A DNA stretch of 64,000 nucleotides from JAJDNH01 sp964552395 (GTDB lineage: Bacteria; Acidobacteriota; Thermoanaerobaculia; Thermoanaerobaculales; Sulfomarinibacteraceae): NCBI GenBank assembly GCA_964552395.1, contig CAZKGM010000003.1:124001-188000 (forward strand), read 5' to 3'. The notes under the pieces were generated by a model. It had not been told where the DNA came from, searched no databases, and saw only the letters and a list, made by a program, of their open reading frames with translations. Position 1 is the first letter of the stretch. Every line of letters starts with the position of its first letter. This document shows, piece by piece, positions 33,706-43,233 of this stretch. The translations under genes were made by a program, and so were the position numbers.

Positions 33706-35520
33706 TCAGACCTCCCTCTCCTGCTCGCGGATGCTCTCCAGGACCACCTCCACCGGCAGCGGCAGACCTCCGCAGTAGCCGATTGAACGAACCCGCGCCG
33801 CGTGCTCCGGCACCGCGACGGTGAGCAGCTGGGCCAGCTGTCCGTCGCGGTTCTGCTCGACCACGTACACACGCTCGTGACGTGCAACGAAGTCAAGCAC
33901 CCGTTGGTCGAACGGCCACGAACGGATTCGCAGGTACGACGCCGCCAGTCCCTCCCGACCGAGGATGTCGCGCGCCTCCGCTGTCGCCCAGTGGCTCGTC
34001 CCGTAGGCGACAATGCCGACCTTTGCGCCACCGCCCTCGTCGACGGTTGGGCTCGGCAGCAGGCCGACGTTGTCGAGGAGCTTGCGGCGAAGGCGCTCGA
34101 GGAGCTTGATGTTGTTGCCGGCGTCCTCGGAGTAGCGGGCGTTCTCGTCATGTCCGGAGCCGCGAATGAACACCGCCGCCCGGGGATCGGGAGTGCCGGG
34201 AAGGGTCCGGTACGGAATGCCGTCGCCGTCGACGTCCCGGTAGCGGCCCCACTCGGTGAGTCTCTCGATCTCTTCGACGCTCAGCACCTTGCCCTGATCG
34301 ATGGGCGCCTCGGGATAGGCGAGCGGCTCAGCGATCCACCAGTTCATACCGAGGTCGAGGTCGGCGGCGACGAAGATGATGGTCTGCAGCCTGGCAGCGA
34401 TATCGAACGCCTCGACCATCATTGAGAAGTACTCGTCGGGCCCGGCGGGAAACAGCACGGGATGCATGGTGTCACCGTGTGAGAGCAGGGCGAGCGACAG
34501 CACGTCCCCCTGCGAGGTGCGAGTGGGCAGCCCGGTGGACGGACCCATACGCTGCACGTCGACCACCACCGCCGGCGTTTCCGTGAAGTGGGCAAGCCCG
34601 GCAAACTCGGCCATCAGGGAGATCCCCGGTCCGGACGTCGCGGTCATTGCGCGCGCGCCGGCCCAGCCGGCGCCGATCACCATGCCGAGAGCCGCAAGCT
34701 CGTCCTCGGCCTGGACCACCGCGTACGAGGCCTTACCGGTGTCCGGGTTGAGGCGGAGCTGCCCGAGCTGCTCGATGAGCGCCTCCGCCAGCGACGAGGA
34801 GGGCGTAATGGGGTACCACGCCGCAACCTGCACACCGCCGAAGACTGCGCCATACGCGCCCGCACGGTTGCCCTCGATCAGTATCTTGCCTTTGGTGGCC
34901 GTGCCGCGCTCGACCCGGAAGACGTTCTGCGACGGCAGGTTCTCGGCCGCCCACGCGGACGCCGCGCGAACCGTCGCCAGGTTGAGGTCGACCGCCTTGG
35001 GCTTGTTCTCGAACTGGGCACCGATCGCCGCTTCGACCTCGTTCATGTCGAGGCCGAGCTGCTGAGCCAGCACCCCCACATATGCCATGTTGGCCACGAG
35101 CTTGCGCAGGCGCGCCTCAGGGCACGCGTCGCGGACGATCGCAGTGAATGGCACCCGGTGCACGGTGATGCCTTCGCGCTGCGGGGTCTCGAACTTGTCG
35201 TCCACGTAGACGATCCCGCCCTCGGCCACCGCTTCCAGATCCTCGGTCACGGTATCGCGGTTGAAGGCCACCACCACCTCGTGATCGCGTCGCGAACCGA
35301 TCCAACCGTCACCGCTGACGCGGATCGTGAACCAGGTCGGCAGACCGGCGATGTTCGAGGGAAACAGGTTCTTCCCCGAGGCCATGATCCCCATCCGGAA
35401 CAGCGTCCGTAGTAACACCAGGTTCGCGCTCTGGCTGCCCGTCCCGTTGACCGTCGCCACCTGAACCGAAAAGTCATTGACCCGCGGTCCGCTCCCGGCC
35501 GCCGATCCTTCTTCTTCCAT
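33706..35520 (-). CDS. korA: 2-oxoacid:ferredoxin oxidoreductase alpha subunit (gamma-alpha fusion)
   Basis: 604 residues. The N-terminal 190 residues are the gamma domain (VQVATVNGTGSQSANLVLLR). The alpha/pyrimidine-binding domain follows with GNRAGAYGAVFGGVQVAAWY, ITPSSSLAEAL, QAEDELAALGMVIGAGWAGA and TATSGPGISLMAEFAGLA. The C-terminal domain III includes YVVEQNRDGQLAQLL. The gamma-alpha fusion with a separate beta subunit is the KorAB form. It is the first gene of a four-gene operon, divergent from selB. Confidence 0.93.
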   Translation of the reverse strand: MEEEGSAAGSGPRVNDFSVQVATVNGTGSQSANLVLLRTLFRMGIMASGKNLFPSNIAGLPTWFTIRVSGDGWIGSRRDHEVVVAFNRDTVTEDLEAVAEGGIVYVDDKFETPQREGITVHRVPFTAIVRDACPEARLRKLVANMAYVGVLAQQLGLDMNEVEAAIGAQFENKPKAVDLNLATVRAASAWAAENLPSQNVFRVERGTATKGKILIEGNRAGAYGAVFGGVQVAAWYPITPSSSLAEALIEQLGQLRLNPDTGKASYAVVQAEDELAALGMVIGAGWAGARAMTATSGPGISLMAEFAGLAHFTETPAVVVDVQRMGPSTGLPTRTSQGDVLSLALLSHGDTMHPVLFPAGPDEYFSMMVEAFDIAARLQTIIFVAADLDLGMNWWIAEPLAYPEAPIDQGKVLSVEEIERLTEWGRYRDVDGDGIPYRTLPGTPDPRAAVFIRGSGHDENARYSEDAGNNIKLLERLRRKLLDNVGLLPSPTVDEGGGAKVGIVAYGTSHWATAEARDILGREGLAASYLRIRSWPFDQRVLDFVARHERVYVVEQNRDGQLAQLLTVAVPEHAARVRSIGYCGGLPLPVEVVLESIREQEREV

Positions 35521-35771
35521 CTCCTCTTCCCCCTTCGTCTCTACGTACCACGGAGAGAGAGACCGTGTATCGCTCTACTGCCGGCCCCGTCATCAAGCTC
35601 TGCCCATCTCAGACGCCGCTCCGCCACTGGTTCTTCCGGCACGCAGTATCCCGCAACGCCCCGGCGGAGACAAGGGAACCAGTAGCGCCAGACCTCTCAC
35701 CAGCACCTCGCGTGCCTCCCTTCATGCGCCGGAAAAACACGCGGGCCAGCGATTCGCGCAGCGGATTGCTC

Positions 35772-35777
35772 TACCAT
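35772..35777 (+). promoter_or_regulatory. -10 box (TACCAT) for a probably leaderless selB transcript
   Basis: TACCAT ends 6 bases before the ATG at 35784. No Shine-Dalgarno sequence and no clear -35 are visible. The 250 bases upstream, toward korA, contain no other recognisable element and no tRNA. Confidence 0.45.
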
Positions 35778-35783
35778 GCCTCC

Positions 35784-37694
35784 ATGAGGCACGTGGTCTA
35801 CGGCACGGCGGGACACATCGATCATGGCAAGACCGCGCTCGTACGGGCGCTGACCGGCATCGACTGCGACCGGTTGCCGGAGGAGCGGGAGCGGGGGATC
35901 ACGATCGATCTCGGCTTCGCTCACCTTGAGGAACGAGATCTCCAGCTCCACTTCGTCGATGTCCCAGGCCACGAACGCCTCGTGCACACAATGATCGCCG
36001 GCGCCGCGGGCATCGACCTCGCGCTGCTGGTGGTCGCCGCCGACGAGGGGATCATGCCCCAGACCCGTGAGCACCTGGAGGTCATCCGCCTGATGGGTGT
36101 CCGCGGCGGGGCAGTGGCGGTGACCAAGCTCGACCTCGTGGACGAGGAACTGGTCGAGCTGGTGGTGGAGGAGATCAGCGAGCTGCTTGCCGGTACGGCG
36201 TTCGCCGATACGCCGGTGGTCGCGGTGTCGGCGCGCACCGGGGCCGGAATCGACGATCTCCGCCGCGTGCTCGTCGAGCGGGCGGCCGCCGCCCGCCCGC
36301 GGCTCATCGAGGACCGTCCGTTCCGCGAACCTGTGGACCGTGTCTTCTCTCTCACCGGAGCGGGGACCGTCATCACCGGAACCTCGCTATGGGGGCGGCT
36401 CGAGGTGGGACGGAGCGTCACCATCTACCCGGTCGGGCTGACGGCGCGAGTACGGCGGCTCCACGTTCATGGCGCCGAGCGCCAGCAGGTCGAGGCCGGG
36501 GAGCGGGTCGCCATCAACCTTGTCGGCATCGGCAGGGCCGATCTACAGCGGGGGCATCAGGTCCTCGCTCCGGGGCCGTGGCAGACCACGCGGCTGGCGA
36601 CGATCCGTCTTGAGCTCCTCGCCCTCGCCGGTCACTCCCTCGACGAGGACGAGGAGGTCGAGGTCCATGCTCTCGCCGACCGTGCCGCGGCCAAAATCGA
36701 GCGCCTGGCAACCCGACCGCTGGCGCCGGGCCACACGACGGTCGCCCAGATTGCCCTCAGCGAGCCGATGCTGCTGTTCCCTGGTGACCGGCTGATCCTG
36801 CGCCGCCCGGCGCCCGTCAACACCTTCGCCGGCGGCATCGTTCTCGACGCCCACCTCGGGCGCTTCCGTCGACGTGACGCGGCGCGTCTCAGCGAGCTAC
36901 CACCGATTCAACGCTCCGCCTGGCCGCAGCTCCTTGGCGCCTGGATCGACAGCGCGGGCCTCGCGGCCCTCACCGGCGGCGACCTCGCGGCCCGCCTGGG
37001 CGTGCTACCCGCAGCCGTCGAGGCGCCGCTCGGCCGGCTCCTCGAGGGGGGCCTCCTGCGGGTGCTGACGACCCAGCCTCCCCGTTTCGTGTTCGATCGC
37101 CATCTCACCAGGCTCGCGGCCCGCGCGCGCGAGGAGCTCGACCGCCGCCTGGCCGGCAAGGAGGTCTCTTCCGGCGTCCCCTCCCGCGACTTCGCCTCCG
37201 CCGTCCTGCCGCGGCCGGCCGCGGCGCTGGCGGACGTCTACCTGGAGGAGCTTCGCCAGCGCGGCATCCTCGAGCTCACCGAGGGGAAAGTCGTCCCCGC
37301 CGGCGGCAGCGTCCACATGACCGCGACCGGCGAGGAGCTCGTCCGCAAGGTCGAGCGCCGCTATCGGGACGCCGGCCTCGAGCCGCCGTCACCGGCAGAG
37401 GTGGCGGCCGGCCTCGAGGCCCGCCCTGCGACCGTGGAAGGGATCTGCCGCTTCCTGGTCGAACGGGGGCGGCTGGTCCGCCTCGAAGGCAAGTACCTGA
37501 TCCACCGCGCGATCCTCGACGAGGTCAAGCGGTCGGTGCTCGATTGGGGGGTCGACGGGTTCGGGGTCGGTGAGTTCAAGGACCGCCTCGGCCTTACCCG
37601 CAAGCTAGCGATCCCCATGCTCGAGTGGCTCGACTCAGAGCGCGTCACCCTCCGCCAAGGGTCTGAGCGGAAGATCCTGAGGCGGAAAGGGTAA
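35784..37694 (+). CDS. selB: Selenocysteine-specific elongation factor
   Basis: 636 residues. GTPase motifs: GTAGHIDHGKTALVRALTG (G1), a DRLPEERERGITIDLGF switch typical of SelB, DVPGHERL (G3) and TKLDLV (G4). EF-Tu-like beta domains are followed by a C-terminal set of winged helices (about 380-636), the part that binds the SECIS hairpin. It delivers selenocysteyl-tRNA to UGA. selA, selC and selenoprotein genes were not found in the window. The last 50 bases overlap the convergent downstream gene. Confidence 0.95.
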   Translation: MRHVVYGTAGHIDHGKTALVRALTGIDCDRLPEERERGITIDLGFAHLEERDLQLHFVDVPGHERLVHTMIAGAAGIDLALLVVAADEGIMPQTREHLEVIRLMGVRGGAVAVTKLDLVDEELVELVVEEISELLAGTAFADTPVVAVSARTGAGIDDLRRVLVERAAAARPRLIEDRPFREPVDRVFSLTGAGTVITGTSLWGRLEVGRSVTIYPVGLTARVRRLHVHGAERQQVEAGERVAINLVGIGRADLQRGHQVLAPGPWQTTRLATIRLELLALAGHSLDEDEEVEVHALADRAAAKIERLATRPLAPGHTTVAQIALSEPMLLFPGDRLILRRPAPVNTFAGGIVLDAHLGRFRRRDAARLSELPPIQRSAWPQLLGAWIDSAGLAALTGGDLAARLGVLPAAVEAPLGRLLEGGLLRVLTTQPPRFVFDRHLTRLAARAREELDRRLAGKEVSSGVPSRDFASAVLPRPAAALADVYLEELRQRGILELTEGKVVPAGGSVHMTATGEELVRKVERRYRDAGLEPPSPAEVAAGLEARPATVEGICRFLVERGRLVRLEGKYLIHRAILDEVKRSVLDWGVDGFGVGEFKDRLGLTRKLAIPMLEWLDSERVTLRQGSERKILRRKG

Positions 37695-38532
37695 ATGGCA
37701 CGTCGGTGAGAACCGTGACGGTGGAGGATCCGAGGCTGGAGAGCTTGACCACGACCCTTGCGCTGTAGTCGACCCAGCAGTCGACCGGCTCGCCCCCGCG
37801 CCGCGCCGGCGATGCTTGCCACGTGGCCAGGTACGTGGACAGCCACGAGAGAAGCCCCGAGTCGACCTCCAGCGGCACGAAGCGATCACACTTCCCGACC
37901 GCCGTCAGGTGAACCAGCGCATGCACGCCAGACTGCACCTCGCCGCCCGAGATCCTGACCCTGAGTCGGCGTGGCTTTGCGCGCGTCGTCAATCGCGACA
38001 CGTCGGCTACCGGCAGCTGGGCGAGACGACCCGTCGGGTAGGACGGCGCCGCCTGCGGCGGATGAGGAGGTGAGGCGGGATCGGGCATCACCAGCGACTG
38101 GTTGGAGGTGGCGCTCTCCTTGATCTTCCCCTCGAGCCCGATCTCGAGCACTACCCACGACGGCTGCGGAGTCTTGTTGATCAGTGCAGGCTCGAAACGG
38201 CTCTTCATCAGCCCCGACACGAGCGGCTGGGCGATGGCCGGAAACGGAGTGCTCAGCGGCACCGCACCCTGGCAGTCGCCGGCGGCGTCCACGTAGACAG
38301 CAACCCGCGCCTGCACGGCAATCTCCAGCTTGCGCGGTGGCGCCGTCCGCAGCAGCTTGGGAGGCTCGTCCAACGCAACGACGAACGGGTTGGCCGCCTC
38401 GAGGGCGACTACTGGCACCGGCAGCGGGACGTCGACCTGCAGCCGTTGCTGCCAGGCACGGGGGGCGGTGCCCTGCGCGGCCGCGGCGGCCGCCGCCCCG
38501 AGGGCGACCAGCATTATCAGCAGCCGTTTCAT
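37645..38532 (-). CDS. Secreted protein with two TonB-C-like segments, function unknown
   Basis: 295 residues with signal peptide (MKRLLIMLVALGAAAAAAAQ). Two segments, about 85-150 (VYVDAAGDCQGAVPLSTPFP, FEPALINKTPQP) and about 205-280 (GKCDRFVPLEVDSG), resemble a diverged, duplicated TonB C-terminal fold, separated by a Pro-rich linker. Its 3' end overlaps selB by 50 bases on the opposite strand. Membrane partner and role are unknown. Coding frame and signal peptide are convincing; the fold assignment is tentative. Confidence 0.7.
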   Translation of the reverse strand: MKRLLIMLVALGAAAAAAAQGTAPRAWQQRLQVDVPLPVPVVALEAANPFVVALDEPPKLLRTAPPRKLEIAVQARVAVYVDAAGDCQGAVPLSTPFPAIAQPLVSGLMKSRFEPALINKTPQPSWVVLEIGLEGKIKESATSNQSLVMPDPASPPHPPQAAPSYPTGRLAQLPVADVSRLTTRAKPRRLRVRISGGEVQSGVHALVHLTAVGKCDRFVPLEVDSGLLSWLSTYLATWQASPARRGGEPVDCWVDYSARVVVKLSSLGSSTVTVLTDVPFTLSASGSSAQTLGGG

Positions 38533-38611
38533 ACCTGCATCCTAACCCAGCCCGGTGAGAAGCGAAAGGCGGCGCCGAGCTGGCATCAAGGAGATGTTCC
38601 GCGAGTGCAGC

Positions 38612-38617
38612 TACAAT
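38612..38617 (+). promoter_or_regulatory. -10 box (TACAAT) for a probably leaderless nadK transcript
   Basis: TACAAT ends 8 bases before the ATG at 38626 (5 before an in-frame GTG). There is no ribosome binding site between them. Confidence 0.5.
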
Positions 38618-38625
38618 GTGCAGTG

Positions 38626-39498
38626 ATGGCCGAGAGACCGATTCACCGTATTGGCGTTGTCCTCAAGGGCTCAAGCCCGGAGGCTGTCGATCTCGGACGT
38701 CAGCTCCTGGTCGAACTGGAGCGCCTGGGGGTCGAGGCCGTGCTCGACCCGAAGTCCGCCGCCGTTGTCAACGCGCCCGCAGGGCCCCGGCGGCTCGATC
38801 TCCCCTCGCAGGTCGACCTCATCGTGGTTCTCGGCGGTGACGGATCACTGTTGTCGGTCGTCCGTGGGAAGCTGGCGGGAACGCCAATCCTGGGCATCAA
38901 CCTCGGCACCCTGGGCTTCCTGACCGAACACCCAGCGGACACCCTGTTCCCGATCCTTCACGCCGCGATCGAGGGACGGGCCGCTATCGAGGAGCGGGAG
39001 CGGCTTGAGGTCACGGTTCACACGCCCGGCCAGGACCCCGTCGTGCGTAACGTGCTCAACGATGCAGTGATCAACAAGTCGGCTCTGGCCCGCATTGTGG
39101 TCCTTTCGGTGCACGTGAACAACCAGTTCGTCAGCCGCTTCCGTGCCGACGGCTTGATCGTCGCCACCCCGACCGGGTCGACCGCCTACAACCTCTCCGC
39201 CGGCGGTCCGATCCTCTACCCAACGCTCAACGCCATGGCTATCACGCCGATCTGCCCGCACACGCTCACCAACCGGCCGATCGTGCTGCCGCTGGATGCG
39301 GTCGTGGAGGTCCGCCTGGAAAGCCTGTCCGAGGAGGTCTATCTCACTCTCGACGGCCAGGAGGGTTTCCCCCTGTCGCCGCGGGAACTGGTTCGCATCC
39401 AGCGCTGTCCGGAACCTGTTCGGCTGGTCACCAACCACCGGCGTTCCTTCTTTCAGATCCTGCACCGCAAGCTGAAGTGGGGAGAGCGCGGAGGGTGA
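38626..39498 (+). CDS. nadK: NAD kinase
   Basis: 290 residues. It phosphorylates NAD to NADP in the cytoplasm. Landmarks: GGDGSLL (residues 70-76), NLGTLGFLTE, the NDAVINK motif and TPTGSTAYNLSAGGPI, DGQEGF. First gene of a three-gene run (nadK, tamB-like, Omp85) whose members overlap or touch, so NADP supply and outer-membrane assembly genes share a transcript. Confidence 0.96.
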   Translation: MAERPIHRIGVVLKGSSPEAVDLGRQLLVELERLGVEAVLDPKSAAVVNAPAGPRRLDLPSQVDLIVVLGGDGSLLSVVRGKLAGTPILGINLGTLGFLTEHPADTLFPILHAAIEGRAAIEERERLEVTVHTPGQDPVVRNVLNDAVINKSALARIVVLSVHVNNQFVSRFRADGLIVATPTGSTAYNLSAGGPILYPTLNAMAITPICPHTLTNRPIVLPLDAVVEVRLESLSEEVYLTLDGQEGFPLSPRELVRIQRCPEPVRLVTNHRRSFFQILHRKLKWGERGG

Positions 39499-42400
39499 GG
39501 TATCGCCATCTCAGGCGGACAACCATTGCGGGTCTTGCGACCATCGCCTTGTGCCTGCTCGTCATCGTTGCGGCCTCCCACTTCCTCAACCGGAAGCAGA
39601 CCCGGAGTGCGGTCGCGCGCTGGCTGACCTCCCGCGTCGGTTCCCTTACCGGCGCCGACATCACCGTTGGCGAGCTCGACTGGGGCCTCCTGCCCCCACG
39701 CATTGTTCTTCACGATCTCACGATCGAGGCGCCGGCCGTCTCCTGCCGAGCCGAGCTCGTCGCAGTTGAGCTGGCCGGCGTCCGCCTGGTGCGGCGGACG
39801 ATCGAGCTCGGCTCGGTCACCATCGAGGGCGTCCATCTGAAGGCGCGTCCGCCGTCCGGAGCCGCCCGGGGCGGCACCTCCTGGATCAAGCTCGCCGTCC
39901 GTCACCTCGACATGCGCCGGGTCAACCTCGAGGGCACGGATCTACCGGGCGATCTTGCGGTCTCCCTCGACGGGCTGTCGGCGGCGTGGACCGACGCCGC
40001 CGGGCCTCCCCGCGGTCTGGTCCGAGTCGCCAGGGCCACGGTTGCGGCCCCCGGTCTCGAAGCAGTAACAGCCGCGGTCGAGGCCCGCTTCTCGTTTACC
40101 GACCACTTCCGGATCGATCACTGGCGAGCCAGCAGACCGGGACTCCAGCTCGACGGCGACGGCGACGTCGAGGAGGGTCGAGTCCGCCTCAGCGGTGCCG
40201 GAAGTCTTTCCCTTTCCGAGCTTGATCGTATCGTTCACATCGGTGGCGTCCTCTCGGGCAACTGCAACGTCACCCTCGACCTTGACACCGCGGCGCCAAG
40301 CCTGCTCACCGCTCATGTGAGCTCGCACAGCATCGTCGCCGCCGGCCTTCCGCTGCACGACATCGCCGGAACTCTCTCGGTGGCACGGGACGGCATCCGG
40401 GGCACCCTCGAAACAGCCCGCTTCTGCGGCGGTCGGTTTTCCGGCCGCTACCATCTACTCGAACTCGCGGAGCCGTTTCGGCACCGGGTGGAGCTGACCG
40501 GCCACGGGATGGATATGCCAGCGTTCCTGCGCCTTCTCAAGGTGCCGGACGCGGGCCTTGCCGCCACCGCCGATCTCGACGCGTCCCTGTCGTGGAACGG
40601 GATGGCGATCAGCGCCGGTGAAGGCGCGGGAGTCGCCCGGCTGCACCCGGCGCGCGGTCGTCTTCCCGTCGACGGCGAGCTGCACGTGGCTCTCACCCCG
40701 GAAGGCCTCCTGCGCTTCTCCGGCAAGGAGCTCAGGATAGGATCGTCCACGGTGAGCTGGGAGGGTCCGCTCACCCTCGCAACCTGGCAGCCTGCGTGGT
40801 CGGTACGGGCCTCGCCGGCGGCACTGGCCGAGCTCGCGCCCGCTGTCAACGCCTGGATCGGCGCCACCGTGCTGCCGGCCGACCTCGGCGGCACCGGCGA
40901 GCTCCAGCTCGGGCTGGCCGGGCCGTGGGACCATCTCCGCGTGGAGGCCCGCCTCGAGGCACACCCCCTGACCTTGACGCCGATCCATTTCGATCGCGTC
41001 CTTCTGGCGGCCACCATATCCGCCGGCGGTCTCGACATCACCGACGCGGTCTACCGCATCGGTGACGGTGACGGCGGGGTCACTGGCAGCCTGCGATGGG
41101 CACCGGAGAACGCCGACAATCAGCTCGACCTGACCTTCCGCGGCCACAGCATCCCGCTCGCAGAGGTAGCCGGCTGGCTCGGCGTCGAGAAGGGGCTTGC
41201 CGGCACGGCATCATTCACCGGCACGCTGCGGGGTCCGATCGCCCGGCCACGGGGCTCCTGGGCGCTCGGTCTCACCGGTCTCGAGATCGGCGGCCTGCCT
41301 CTCGGCGACGGCTCGGCGACGGTCGACCTCAGCGACGGCACCTTCCAACTGCGCGGCCTCGAGTGTGCAGCGGGACTCACCGGCAACGCCGAATGGCGGG
41401 TCCTCGAGCGTGTCGTCTCCGGCCACCTTCACTGGGACGGCATCCCGACCGCCGGCCTCGGACCCATGGTCGAACGCCTCGCAGGGAGCTCGCTGGCCGG
41501 CGACGCGAGCTTTCAACTTCCCTTTGACGGCGTGCTGACCGCCTCCGGTGAGCTGCGGTCCGACCTGCTGTCGGCGCGCCTGTCCGTCGACGGCAGCAAG
41601 GTCGACGTCGACGCGGAGATGACCCAAACAGCACGGCTCGAAGCACACCTCACGCGGGGACCGGAGGGCGCCTACTCGGGAGCGGGCGAGCTGAGCCTGA
41701 CCTCGGTCGGGGGCCTGCTCGTACTCCTGGCACCTAGCTCCGGCATCCCCCTCAAGGGCGGCGCCCATGCACACTTCGACGTTGCATGGCCGGCGGCGGG
41801 AACGCCGCGCGTGGATGGCGCGATCGACAGACTCGACATGAAGCTCGATACGCAGCCGCTGCGGCTCGTCGAGCCTGCAAGCTTCGAGCTTTCCGAGAGC
41901 GGCTTCCGCATGCACGGGCTATGGACCCGCCTGGGCAAGGAGCAGGAGGTCTTCGCACGCTGGAACGTCGGCGCCGACGGTGCTCTCTCCGGCAATCTCT
42001 CCGGCTCCCTGGATGCTCTTCTGCTGCGCATTCTCCTTCCCGAGTGGGAGCCCGCCGGCCACGTCAAGGGGGTGATCGAGCTGACGGGCACGGTCGAGCA
42101 GCCGCAGCTCAACGGCATCGCCGAGCTCGGCGACGGCTCATTCCGCATTCCCGACAGCCAGATGGTGGTTTCGAACATTCGCGGCACCATGCTCCTCTCC
42201 GAGGACCGTGTCGAGCTCGACGGGGTCGCTTTCCGGCTCCTCGGTGGCAGTGGGCTTGTCGCGGGCGTGGTGCAGCGGACTGGGACCGAGCTGGAGCTCG
42301 ACCTCAGCGGCTCGGTCCAGGGCGCTGCGCTGCCGCTCTTCCCCGGGCTGACCCCGCGCCTCTCGGGAACGTGGTTCCTCCGCGGCCCCCCCGAGGAACT

Positions 42401-43232
42401 GGTCCTCGGCGGCGACCTCCGCGTCGACCGGGCGCTCCTGCAGAGGAACGATGACCTGGGCTCGATCCTCCTCGCATGGTTCGGCGGCAGTGGTGAGGCA
42501 CGCACGTCGCAGCTCCCTCAGCTCGACCTGCACGTAGTCGCCGACCATACCATCGAGGCACGGAGTCCGTTCGTGCGGGTGACGGGCTCTGCATCCCTGC
42601 ACATCACCGGAACGCCGGCATCGCCCGGGCTCGTCGGTCGGATCGAGTTCTTCGAGGGCGGCCAGTTCACCTTCCAGGGCGTGCAGTACGAGATCGACCG
42701 TGCCGTCATCACCTTCGCGAACCCGACCTCGATCGAGCCGCGCATCGAGCTCCAGGCACGGGCCTGGGTGGACACCTACCAGGTCACCGTGACGCTGACC
42801 GGCAGTGGTGACCGGATCATCCCCACGTTCACCTCCGACCCGCCTCTCCCCGAGGACCAGATTATGTCCCTGGTCGCTCTCGGCAGCCGCTCCCCGGGCG
42901 GCGACGAGACGCTCGGGGTCGGCCTGGCCTCCACTCTCCTCACCCGCGAGCTGAATGCGGTCCTCGAGCAGCGCGCACGAGGGCTGCTCGCCCTCGACCA
43001 GCTCCGCGTCGACCCGTTCGCGGACTCCACCACGGGCAGCCCGGCAGCCCGGGTCACGGTCGTCAAGCAGCTGAGCCCCGGGTGGACCGTGATCCTACAA
43101 TCGAACCTGTCCACCAATCGCGAAGAGGTGATCCGCAGCCGCTGGCAGCTCGCCCCGCAAGTATTCCTGGAAGCGACGCGAGACGTTGACGGCAGCTGGG
43201 CACTCGACCTCAAGCTGCGGCGGCGATACTGA
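39495..43232 (+). CDS. tamB: TamB-like translocation/assembly protein (DUF490)
   Basis: 1245 residues from a GTG that overlaps the nadK stop (GTGA). One N-terminal anchor (IAGLATIALCLLVIVAASHF) is followed by very long, repetitive beta-rich sequence of AsmA/TamB type. It ends in the DUF490 signature (QFTFQGVQYEIDRAVITFAN, DPPLPEDQIMSLVALGS, VTVVKQLSPGWTVILQSNLS). TamB spans the periplasm as a hydrophobic groove and cooperates with an Omp85 protein; that partner gene follows one base after the stop. Confidence 0.88.
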   Translation: MRYRHLRRTTIAGLATIALCLLVIVAASHFLNRKQTRSAVARWLTSRVGSLTGADITVGELDWGLLPPRIVLHDLTIEAPAVSCRAELVAVELAGVRLVRRTIELGSVTIEGVHLKARPPSGAARGGTSWIKLAVRHLDMRRVNLEGTDLPGDLAVSLDGLSAAWTDAAGPPRGLVRVARATVAAPGLEAVTAAVEARFSFTDHFRIDHWRASRPGLQLDGDGDVEEGRVRLSGAGSLSLSELDRIVHIGGVLSGNCNVTLDLDTAAPSLLTAHVSSHSIVAAGLPLHDIAGTLSVARDGIRGTLETARFCGGRFSGRYHLLELAEPFRHRVELTGHGMDMPAFLRLLKVPDAGLAATADLDASLSWNGMAISAGEGAGVARLHPARGRLPVDGELHVALTPEGLLRFSGKELRIGSSTVSWEGPLTLATWQPAWSVRASPAALAELAPAVNAWIGATVLPADLGGTGELQLGLAGPWDHLRVEARLEAHPLTLTPIHFDRVLLAATISAGGLDITDAVYRIGDGDGGVTGSLRWAPENADNQLDLTFRGHSIPLAEVAGWLGVEKGLAGTASFTGTLRGPIARPRGSWALGLTGLEIGGLPLGDGSATVDLSDGTFQLRGLECAAGLTGNAEWRVLERVVSGHLHWDGIPTAGLGPMVERLAGSSLAGDASFQLPFDGVLTASGELRSDLLSARLSVDGSKVDVDAEMTQTARLEAHLTRGPEGAYSGAGELSLTSVGGLLVLLAPSSGIPLKGGAHAHFDVAWPAAGTPRVDGAIDRLDMKLDTQPLRLVEPASFELSESGFRMHGLWTRLGKEQEVFARWNVGADGALSGNLSGSLDALLLRILLPEWEPAGHVKGVIELTGTVEQPQLNGIAELGDGSFRIPDSQMVVSNIRGTMLLSEDRVELDGVAFRLLGGSGLVAGVVQRTGTELELDLSGSVQGAALPLFPGLTPRLSGTWFLRGPPEELVLGGDLRVDRALLQRNDDLGSILLAWFGGSGEARTSQLPQLDLHVVADHTIEARSPFVRVTGSASLHITGTPASPGLVGRIEFFEGGQFTFQGVQYEIDRAVITFANPTSIEPRIELQARAWVDTYQVTVTLTGSGDRIIPTFTSDPPLPEDQIMSLVALGSRSPGGDETLGVGLASTLLTRELNAVLEQRARGLLALDQLRVDPFADSTTGSPAARVTVVKQLSPGWTVILQSNLSTNREEVIRSRWQLAPQVFLEATRDVDGSWALDLKLRRRY

Positions 43233-43233
43233 C

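Noticed and set aside
35521..35783. selC (selenocysteine tRNA) upstream of selB
   Set aside because: No acceptor-stem pairing or T-loop sequence was found; the region is best read as a promoter-containing gap.
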